DNA of 14,728 nt, taken from assembly GCA_900541505.1 (NCBI GenBank), contig UQKK01000059.1, positions 1 to 14,728 of the forward strand, written 5' to 3'. Positions 8,982 to 14,728 of the stretch are shown one piece after another. The notes under the pieces were generated by a model, which searched no databases, had not been told where the DNA came from, and worked only from the letters and a program-made list of their open reading frames with translations. This DNA is from an uncultured Ruminococcus sp. (GTDB lineage: Bacteria; Bacillota; Clostridia; Lachnospirales; Lachnospiraceae). Position 1 is the stretch's first letter. Each line of letters opens with the position of its first letter. The position numbers and the translations under genes are program-made.

Positions 8982-9027
8982 TTTTTGTTTAATAGGAAAT
9001 TCGGTGAAATTTCCTATTAAACAAAAA
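8982..9027. promoter_or_regulatory. Long near-perfect palindrome, candidate operator
   Basis: Left arm 8982-9001 and right arm 9008-9027 are perfectly complementary over 20 bp around a 6-nt centre (CGGTGA). The core half-site is GTTTAATAGGAAAT. Both strands read T-rich on the 5' side and A-rich on the 3' side, so it lacks the trailing T-run of an intrinsic terminator in either direction. Its right end uses the T-tract of the terminator that follows the TPR/AAA gene. Its position upstream of the sugar operon suggests an operator for a sugar regulator; a ROK-like or other palindrome-binding protein is only a guess. Confidence 0.5.
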
Positions 9028-9065
9028 AAGACACGGTACTTCAGCTTCTTCCGAAATACCGTGCC
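9023..9065 (-). terminator. Intrinsic terminator after the TPR/AAA gene
   Basis: On the minus strand GGCACGGTATTTC pairs with GAAGTACCGTGTC (13 bp, two G-U pairs) around a 10-nt loop and is followed directly by seven T. It lies 71 nt past the stop codon and separates that gene from the sugar operon. Confidence 0.85.
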
Positions 9066-9136
9066 TTCCCACAGTTCTTTATTCTCTCATTTCTTTATAT
9101 CCGAACTTTCACCTTCCCAGGCTCCCATCCGTCTAT

Positions 9137-12100
9137 TTATACATTAAAATCTTTCTCTGACAACAAAATTCTATCTGCATCGTCTGTATTCTTTCCGAAT
9201 ACTCTCTTCACGAGCTTCTTCGCGGAAGCTTTCTGTGAGTGCTGCATCGCTTCATCCATGATATCCTTTACTTCCGCTACCGTAACTGCGTGGTCCTCTC
9301 TCTGCAGAGAGTCAATCTTGCTGTAGAGCGCCAGGATTCCCATCTCGTCAATGCGGTATCCGTTCTCCTGTGCGTAGGTCTGTCCGAAGGTAACCAGCTC
9401 GTCATTGATGAAAATCGGCACTTCCAGACGGCAGGTGAATTTTCTCCTGAACTCCCGGTTAGAGGAGAGGAGTCTGTCCAGAGGTTTTCTCTGCTCTTCC
9501 AGTACAATGAGCAGTTCCCCGGTGTCTCTCTCCATTGCCTTATTGAGTCTGGCAACGGTCTTCTCATTCATCTTGCCCGCTTTTTCAATAATCAGCGCGC
9601 CGCCGTACAGTTTTCCGAAAATATCGCTGATTTTCTTTTTATTCAAAGAATCTCCGGTCACGATTGCTACTTTGCCCTGACGGATATTTCTCTGTTTCTG
9701 GATTGCCTTGACAACATCAACTGCCAGTACAGTTTTACCGTTTCCTTTATTACCGATGATAAGCAGGTTTCCGGTTCTGGATGTTCCTTCCCTGTTCGTA
9801 CAGTTTCTGTCCTGCTCCAGCACATCTACAAGCTGCTCACTCATACCGCGCACCGGTACGAAATAGGAGAACAGCTTCTTCTGCTCCTCTGTCAGCCCCG
9901 CGCGGGTACCGATGCCGCTCTGTGTTGCCAAATCATAACGTCCGTGTACAACGAAACCAGTATCTGACATCGACAGTGCATCCGAAATCTCATCCAGCGG
10001 AAGCGGCGCTGTCTTACCTGTAGCAATCAGCTTCGCTGTTTCCTTCCTGCTGAGCGGTGTAGTCGCAGAGAGAATATCCATCTCATCGTCATCATCGTCC
10101 GGAATTTCTCTGTCATCCGGCTCCATGCTGTGCGCCGGGTTCGGACGAAATTCTTCATCTAAATCTGGTCTTCCATTATCTTCTTCCAGTTCATCCTCCG
10201 GGAATGTATCGTCTTCTTCCCAATCTTCATTCTCGGGAAGTTCTTCCTCTTCTTCCCAGTCCTCGTCCTCGAGAAGCTCTTCCTCTTCTTCCCAGTCCTC
10301 GTCCTCGAGAAGCTCTTCCTCTTCTTCCCAATCTTCATCTTCGGGAAGCTCTTCCTCTTCTTCCCAGTCCTCGTCCTCGGGAAGTTCTTCCTCTTCTTCC
10401 CAGTCCTCGTCCTCGAGAAGTTCTTCCTCTTCTTCCCAGTCCTCGTCCTCGAGAAGTTCTTCTTCCTCTTCCCAGTCCTCGTCCTCGGAAAGCTCTTCCT
10501 CTTCTTCCCAGTCTTCATCTTCGAGAAGCTCTTCTTCCTCTTCCCAGTCCTCGTCTTCAGTAAGTTCTTCTTCAGCCTCTTCTACGACTGGCTCCTCTTC
10601 TTCAGAATACGCCGCTGCTTCGACTTCCTCATCCGGGAAATCTTCGCCCTCATCTAAAAATTCATCGTATTCATCTTCATCTAATACGTCATCATAGTCT
10701 TCAAAATCTTCCGATTCATCAGCAATACGCAATTCTTCCGCCACTTTTCCCATATTCTCACGTGGGGTTTCCTCTGCTTTTTTAACAATAGGACGAGCTG
10801 GCTTTTCTTCCTCTACAGGAATAACTCCCTCTATCTCGTCAATCATCCGCTGAATATCCGGCGGAAGGATTGGCTCTGCTGCTTTCTTCTCTGCCTTAGG
10901 CTCTGCTTTCTCCGCAGTCTGCACGGACTTAGCAGATGCCGCTTCCACCTGGGCAGCCTGCTCCCCTGCCGACTCCTTCTGCGCTGGAGAATCACTTTTC
11001 ACCTGATTCTCCCAGTCAGCAAAGATATCTTCAAAACTCATCTGTCCTTCAACCTGCTCTTCTGCGCCATCCTCTGCATTCTGCGTATCCACAGGCTGTG
11101 TATTTGGTTTTCCATTCATTGTCATTTCTTCTGCCTCGTCTGCTGTAAGTTCTTTCGATTCACCTGCCGACAGTTCTTCCGATTCATCTACGGGCAGTTC
11201 TTCCAATTCATCTGCCGATAGTTCTTCGGATTCATCCACTGACAGGGCTCCTGTCGCACCCGCCAATAACTCTTCCTCTTCATCCTCATATGGCTCATCG
11301 TCGTCAACCGTGAGTTCTGTCACTGCGCCGGCTACAGAATGTACCTGGTTTGCCTTTTTCTTTGTCTGCTTCTCTTCCTTTTCCTGCGCTACTTCCTTCA
11401 CGATATTGAGGTCTACGACCGACTCAATCTCATCAATCGCATCCTCAAGACCTGCTATCTCATCGACTTCCATCTCTTTATTGTCATCGGCTCCGGTCTC
11501 CTCCGCCTTTTCCTCAGCTTCCTCGGACGGGTGGAGAAGCTTTTGCAGCGCTTCGTCCAAACGCATCGTGCTTCCAATCCGGCTTTTCTTCACAACGCCT
11601 GCCGGTCTGTCCTCCGGGGAAACTTCGCCATCTGACTCTGTATCAGAAGCCCCCGCGGAAACCTCCTCCGCCTCGGCACCTTCTTCTGCTTCCGCTGCTT
11701 CGGCTTCTTTCTTTCTCTCGCTGTACTCTATGATATTCGGCATCTCTTCTGTTTCAGAAGACAGTTTTTCATATCTGTGGTCATACTTTTCCTGCTGGGA
11801 TGGTGTCAGCGGTTTATACTGCATCTTCAGTTCCATCGCCTTATAGACATACTGCCCCTCGCTGAACCACAGAATTAAATCATCGCACTCTTCCAGACAT
11901 TCTGCAGTCATACCCGCTTCCTGATACAGCTTCGCCAGTTCGTACGCCCACTCTTCTATATACTCTGCCTTCTTAAACTCCTCCAGAGCCTCAATCTGCT
12001 GCTCCACAGGAGCTCTCTGCGCGCGCAGAATCTGGTATCTGAGGATATGCTGGTTCGGGTCCTTGGGAGCTATCTGCATGAAATCATCATAATAGTCAAT

Positions 12101-12379
12101 CGCCTCGTCTACATTCCCCGTCTTCAGCGCCAGTGTACACAGACGATAAATCACCTTCCTGCTCCCCTCAGCCCGGTGATACGCAATATTCAAAACATCA
12201 TAGCTCTTCTGATACTCCCTGTTCTTCTCGTAGATATCACTGACATTTGTCAACATCGTCACATTCCGCACTCTCTTCCAGTCAACTGTGTCAGCAATCT
12301 CAGCCGCTTTGTCATACGCGCCGTCTTCCATAAGTTCAAGCATCTGTTCTGTCTTTAACTTATATTCATACTTGTCCAC
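9137..12379 (-). CDS. TPR-like / acidic-linker / degenerate CbxX-type AAA protein, function unknown
   Basis: I do not recognise a named function. Residues about 1-205 are helical pairs of TPR type (MLELMEDGAYDKAAEIAD, YKAMELKMQYKPLTPSQQEKY). Residues about 220-790 are low complexity and extremely acidic, with an octapeptide repeat (379-418) and a 12-residue repeat (608-727). The C-terminal part resembles CbxX/SpoVK AAA proteins: Walker A GNKGNGKT (876-883), then a Walker B position reading ALIIEKAG (E932-K933) instead of the usual hydrophobic-DEA, and a late motif SSNREFRRKF like the family's SNPGLRSRF. ATP binding looks possible but hydrolysis doubtful. A longer start GTG at 12386-12388 has no ribosome site; GAGGTG sits 6 nt before the GTG at 12377-12379, which I prefer (1080 residues). 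It is monocistronic, with its own promoter and terminator. No signal peptide or membrane segment is seen. It may be a scaffold or regulator, but this is inference. Confidence 0.85.
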   Translation of the reverse strand: MDKYEYKLKTEQMLELMEDGAYDKAAEIADTVDWKRVRNVTMLTNVSDIYEKNREYQKSYDVLNIAYHRAEGSRKVIYRLCTLALKTGNVDEAIDYYDDFMQIAPKDPNQHILRYQILRAQRAPVEQQIEALEEFKKAEYIEEWAYELAKLYQEAGMTAECLEECDDLILWFSEGQYVYKAMELKMQYKPLTPSQQEKYDHRYEKLSSETEEMPNIIEYSERKKEAEAAEAEEGAEAEEVSAGASDTESDGEVSPEDRPAGVVKKSRIGSTMRLDEALQKLLHPSEEAEEKAEETGADDNKEMEVDEIAGLEDAIDEIESVVDLNIVKEVAQEKEEKQTKKKANQVHSVAGAVTELTVDDDEPYEDEEEELLAGATGALSVDESEELSADELEELPVDESEELSAGESKELTADEAEEMTMNGKPNTQPVDTQNAEDGAEEQVEGQMSFEDIFADWENQVKSDSPAQKESAGEQAAQVEAASAKSVQTAEKAEPKAEKKAAEPILPPDIQRMIDEIEGVIPVEEEKPARPIVKKAEETPRENMGKVAEELRIADESEDFEDYDDVLDEDEYDEFLDEGEDFPDEEVEAAAYSEEEEPVVEEAEEELTEDEDWEEEEELLEDEDWEEEEELSEDEDWEEEEELLEDEDWEEEEELLEDEDWEEEEELPEDEDWEEEEELPEDEDWEEEEELLEDEDWEEEEELLEDEDWEEEEELPENEDWEEDDTFPEDELEEDNGRPDLDEEFRPNPAHSMEPDDREIPDDDDDEMDILSATTPLSRKETAKLIATGKTAPLPLDEISDALSMSDTGFVVHGRYDLATQSGIGTRAGLTEEQKKLFSYFVPVRGMSEQLVDVLEQDRNCTNREGTSRTGNLLIIGNKGNGKTVLAVDVVKAIQKQRNIRQGKVAIVTGDSLNKKKISDIFGKLYGGALIIEKAGKMNEKTVARLNKAMERDTGELLIVLEEQRKPLDRLLSSNREFRRKFTCRLEVPIFINDELVTFGQTYAQENGYRIDEMGILALYSKIDSLQREDHAVTVAEVKDIMDEAMQHSQKASAKKLVKRVFGKNTDDADRILLSEKDFNV
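10199..10558 (-). repeat. 36-bp coding minisatellite, ten copies
   Basis: Ten tandem in-frame units encode EDEDWEEEEELL-type dodecapeptides. The first nine differ mainly in the last residue (L, S or P); the tenth has decayed to ENEDWEEDDTFP. Synonymous differences between GAA/GAG and GAC/GAT codons show the copies are not all recent, while some adjacent units are nearly identical. One tryptophan recurs every 12 residues in an otherwise glutamate/aspartate chain. Copy number is expected to vary between strains and to be error-prone in assemblies. Confidence 0.92.
11126..11245 (-). repeat. 24-bp coding repeat, five copies (LSxDESEE octapeptide)
   Basis: Five consecutive units read LSVDESEE, LSADELEE, LPVDESEE, LSAGESKE and LTADEAEE. 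It is a second, more diverged tandem repeat in the acidic linker of the TPR/AAA protein, independent of the 36-bp minisatellite. Confidence 0.8.
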
Positions 12380-12452
12380 TGCACTCACCTCATTAAATAT
12401 TTATATTTTCTGCAATTTCTGTCCGTTCCCATAAGACGATAATTCTCTCCCT

Positions 12453-12481
12453 AGTTTACCATACGACTTGCATAATGTCAA
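12453..12481 (-). promoter_or_regulatory. Sigma-A promoter of the TPR/AAA gene
   Basis: Perfect TTGACA at 12476-12481, 17-bp spacer, then TAAACT (12453-12458) as a 4/6 -10 box. Transcription would start about 65 nt before the gene. The first bases of the -35 box are the last of the T-run that ends the upstream RNA gene. Confidence 0.7.
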
Positions 12482-12518
12482 AAAAATGCATCCTCAATTG
12501 ACATTGAAGATGCATTTT
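12480..12518 (-). terminator. Intrinsic terminator of the large ncRNA
   Basis: On the minus strand AAAATGCATC pairs with GATGCATTTT (10 bp perfect), extended inward by TTCAA with TTGAG (one G-U), closing a 6-nt loop. The 15-bp stem runs into seven T. It is the strongest terminator in the window and has no protein gene ending just before it. Confidence 0.88.
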
Positions 12519-13207
12519 ATGATTTATTTAATTTTTTCATTCTTTTATATTTATATCGGAGGAATTCTCTTGATTTCTAAATGTTCCTGTAAGACCTTTA
12601 CCTTTTCTTTATTGATTCTTTGGTCGATTTATTAAGACCAGCTTATTAAATCTTCCCTCCTTCAATAAATTTTAGGTTTATAACGAGAATCCCTTTACCT
12701 TCCCCCGCAGGTCGGTGTAGGTACCACCGCATATTCTAAAAGCATCCCTGGTTATTATTTCTATAATTTTTCAACAATTGCAGTACCACTATCCAAGTAT
12801 TCCAACCGCTTACTCAATTATTCTTTCTATAACTATATGCTTCCCTTTATGAGATGATATTCTGTCTGATGTTTCTTTACACATCTTCAGAAACTCTGTT
12901 ATATGTGGTATCTCATACAATATATCTGCAAATGTGAAATCTACGCTTTATCCAGATATCTTTCTTCTCCGATTCATCTTTTCATTCTACTTTTTCTGGA
13001 ATCACTATCTGCGGTAAAGGTCTCTTACTTCACAGGAACCTTCATTTGCCATACCACTGATATATTGATTTGTAAACACTGATATGCTGTCCATTGGACC
13101 TTTGCCTCCTTACCTTATATTTTTAACCTAATCGAACACGAGTTGTTCTCTTAGATAAATATCCTTCTGAGATGTTCTGTTTTTTGATTTTGTATCTCTT
13201 TTGGATT
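12480..13207 (-). ncRNA. Large structured non-coding RNA, about 730 nt (ROOL-like giant RNA or new class)
   Basis: A strong promoter (13214-13242) and a strong terminator (12480-12518) bracket about 730 nt with no long reading frame on either strand. The predicted RNA carries extensive complementarity. A long-range helix joins 13013-13039 with 12583-12602: GTTCCTGT with ACAGGAAC and GACCTTTACC with GGTAAAGGTC. A 5' hairpin at 13117-13162 has AUAUUU, AUCUAA and GAACA stems with facing GA/GA. TATGAGAT (12910-12917) pairs with ATCTCATA (12848-12855). ATAATTG (12815-12821) pairs with CAATTGT (12774-12780). CGGTG/CACCG (12713-12729) closes a loop with GUAC, and TGGTC pairs with GACCA near 12620-12641. 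Size, isolation and ornate folding resemble ROOL/OLE/GOLLD-type RNAs; the exact class is not proven. It does not look like RNase P, tmRNA, a group I or a group II intron. One 29-codon reading frame with AAGGAGG (13005-13094) lies inside. Confidence 0.72.
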
Positions 13208-13213
13208 GACTAC

Positions 13214-13242
13214 ATAATAGCATAGAGGCTTTTATTTGTCAA
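13214..13242 (-). promoter_or_regulatory. Strong extended -10 promoter of the large ncRNA
   Basis: Perfect TTGACA at 13237-13242, exactly 17 bp, then TATTAT at 13214-13219 preceded by TGC (extended -10). The upstream flank is nearly pure A/T, like an UP element. It predicts initiation near 13207. This is the best promoter in the window, and no protein gene with a matching start follows it. Confidence 0.85.
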
Positions 13243-13419
13243 CACATTTTCATTATTATTTTTAAATAAATTTATAATTGTATTATTTGAACTGAATTTT
13301 CAGATTTTTTATCCAACTTATTGTACCTGTAATCAAAAACAGCTACTGCATATTGAGGCAACAACAAATGACTTCTGACAATTCAGACAAAATAAACAAG
13401 GACCTCTGTCAGTGGAATT

Positions 13420-13453
13420 ACTGTCTCATTGGCTTTCAGCATAATGAGACAGT
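13420..13453. repeat. 11-bp perfect inverted repeat after the hydrogenase gene
   Basis: ACTGTCTCATT (13420-13430) and AATGAGACAGT (13443-13453) are perfect complements around a 12-nt loop, 20 nt past the hydrogenase stop. No T-run follows on either strand, so it may protect the 3' end of the message rather than terminate it. In the remaining 13243-13419 I see only AT-rich sequence and no gene. Confidence 0.6.
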
Positions 13454-13473
13454 ATACTAGGCAGAGCCGGTAT

Positions 13474-14728
13474 TTAATCTATCTTTTCAAACATAGACGC
13501 CGGCTGCTTACATAACGGGCAGGTAAATCCTTCGGGAAGTTCCCCCTCATGTATATACCCGCAGACCTTACAGCGATATTTCACTGCACCATCTTGTTCT
13601 TTTTCTGTCTGCTTCTCCTGCGCAGCCCCAACTGGTTCCTCCTGATGCAGGGGAGCCGTTCCTAAATCAGCGCTTCTGTCCATATAAGATGTATGGAGCA
13701 TTTCCTCCGCCAGTTCACTGAGCGGTTCTTTGTAAAACTCTTCATACAGTTTCACAATCTCACTGTTCTCATGGCTGCTTCTGAGCTTCATCTCACTGTC
13801 CCGTTTATAGAGACCATCTACCCTGGCTTTTCGCAGTTCATCCCCTTTAAATAAAGTCCCTTTTGGCTGACCGCCTCCACCGATGCAGCCGCCAGGACAG
13901 GTCATCACTTCCACAAAGTGATATTCTTCCCCGGTTTCCCGCCACTTTTTGATAAACTGGGATGCCGCTTTTGTCCCGAAAATCACTGCGGCTTTCAGCT
14001 TCAGACTGCCGATGGATACCTCTGCCTCTTTTACCGCGTCCATGCCGCGCACAGGCGTAAGCTGGAAAAACTGTGCAGGCGCCGGCTCTTTCATGATATA
14101 CTGATACGCCGTGCGCAGCGCCGCCTCCATAACGCCTCCCGTATTGCCGAAAATCACACCTGCTCCGGATGCCTCCCCCATGAGCCGGTCAAATTCGGAA
14201 TCTTCCAGTGCTGTGAAATCTATGCTCTCTTCCTTTGCCCATTTTGCCAGTTCCCGCGTAGTGATGACGTAGTCCATATCCCGCATGCCGTCAATGCCCA
14301 GATATTTTCCTGCCGCATTCATCTCTTCCCTGCGTATTTCAAATTTCTTTGCTGTACATGGCGTCACCGCGACATTCACAATCTGTTTTGGGTCTAAGCC
14401 CATTTTTTTGCAAAATATGTCTTAATAGTCGGTCCCTGCATACCGATGGGGCTCTTTGCTGAGGAAATGTGCTCAAGCATATCCGGATGGTATGTCTCCG
14501 CATAACGCACCCATGACGGACAGCAGCTCGTAAACTGCGGAAGCGGCGCGCTCTGTTTCGTGACACGGCTGATGAGTTCGCTTGCCTCCTCCACAATAGT
14601 CAAATCAGCGGCAAAGTTGGTGTCCAGAACATAATCCGCACCAAGCTTCCTCAAGAGCGCTACCATTTTCCCCTGGACAAAGCTTCCGTCCGGCATGTCA
14701 AACTCTTCCCCCAGAGCGATACGGACGG
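13474..14728 (-). CDS. [FeFe] hydrogenase, C-terminal part with rubredoxin-like tail; 5' end outside window; -1 frame break
   Basis: H-cluster domain of a cytoplasmic [FeFe] hydrogenase, which makes or consumes H2 with ferredoxin- or NADH-linked electrons. The frame is open from the right edge (reading VRIALGEEFDMPDG) to a TAG at 14394-14396, then continues one frame back from 14403 to the stop at 13474. H-cluster motifs are L1 FTSCCPSW, L2 VTPCTAKKFE (usual form MPCxxKxxE, so methionine is replaced by threonine), and L3 EVMTCPGGCIGGGGQP. A charged linker leads to a 35-residue rubrerythrin-type rubredoxin domain with YRCKVCGYIHEG and CPLC, which likely binds one iron. Joining the two frames loses no residue: the product reads AKKMGLDPKQIV. 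The break is at an A7 run and could be a programmed or transcriptional slip, a mutation or a sequencing error. The N-terminal ferredoxin-type domains would lie outside the window. Confidence 0.88.
14403..14409 (-). other. A7 slippery heptamer at the hydrogenase frame break
   Basis: In the incoming frame the codons read GCA AAA AAA TGG GCT TAG, so the run has the A AAA AAA phase of a canonical -1 slippery site. Slipping back one base gives AAA AAA ATG GGC and restores the conserved hydrogenase frame. A short UGGG-CUUAGA-CCCA hairpin follows with almost no spacer, and no Shine-Dalgarno-like stimulator is obvious upstream, so programming is not certain. Confidence 0.6.

Noticed and set aside
8982..9027. 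Palindrome as a second intrinsic terminator
   Set aside because: On both strands the 3' arm ends in A rather than T, so no U-tract would follow the hairpin.
9023..9065. Riboswitch in the leader of the sugar operon
   Set aside because: The structures there are explained by the terminator of the preceding gene and the palindrome, and no known aptamer core is recognisable.
10125..10697. Plus-strand serine-rich reading frame of 190 codons, and a similar proline/leucine-rich one
   Set aside because: It is the antisense shadow of the glutamate/aspartate-rich repeat of the TPR/AAA gene. GAA/GAG codons read backwards give TTC/CTC and TCT/TCC, so long open frames arise by composition. There is no ribosome site or family match.
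12713..12760. T-box leader suggested by GGTGGTACC
   Set aside because: No aminoacyl-tRNA synthetase or amino acid gene follows, the expected following bases and terminator pairing are missing, and the motif lies in mid-transcript.
12380..13473. Decayed transposon, group II intron or CRISPR array in the gap
   Set aside because: No transposase or reverse transcriptase fragments, no domain V-like hairpin, no regularly spaced repeats and no target duplications are visible; I also found no tRNA-like cloverleaf.

Overview
The window looks like a chromosomal segment from a low-to-moderate GC anaerobic Firmicute, most likely a gut Lachnospiraceae-type clostridium. The reasons are strong AGGAGG ribosome binding sites with several GTG/TTG starts, a clostridial lipoprotein-type solute-binding protein, an [FeFe] hydrogenase, and a Lachnospiraceae-like TPR/acidic/AAA protein. 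All recognised genes lie on the minus strand, so transcription runs right to left.

Right edge (13474-14728): the C-terminal part of an [FeFe] hydrogenase with a C-terminal rubredoxin-like domain. Its frame is broken at an A7 run that is exactly in phase for a -1 slip. Next comes a gap of about 1.08 kb without a convincing protein gene (12380-13473). I read most of it as one large structured non-coding RNA gene of about 730 nt (12480-13207). It has a near-consensus extended -10 promoter, a long-range helix of about 18 bp, several local hairpins and a strong intrinsic terminator. This is the most unusual object in the window. It could be a known giant-RNA class such as ROOL, or a new one. The U-tract of its terminator runs into the -35 box of the promoter for the next gene.

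Centre (9137-12379): a protein of about 1080 residues with TPR-like helices, a very acidic linker and a degenerate CbxX/SpoVK-type AAA domain. The linker carries a 36-bp minisatellite in ten copies. The AAA domain has an intact Walker A but a broken Walker B. An intrinsic terminator follows the gene, and its U-tract forms one arm of a 20-bp near-perfect palindrome that sits upstream of the next operon.

Left (1-8828): a sugar-utilisation operon in the order solute-binding lipoprotein, MalF-type permease, MalG-type permease, cytoplasmic GH78 alpha-L-rhamnosidase, D-galactonate dehydratase (DgoD), and a YjhG/YagF-type aldonate dehydratase that runs off the left edge. The logic appears to be uptake of a rhamnose-bearing oligosaccharide, removal of rhamnose in the cytoplasm, and dehydration of sugar acids to 2-keto-3-deoxy acids. 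No ABC ATPase and no regulator are encoded here, so the transporter probably shares an ATPase made elsewhere.
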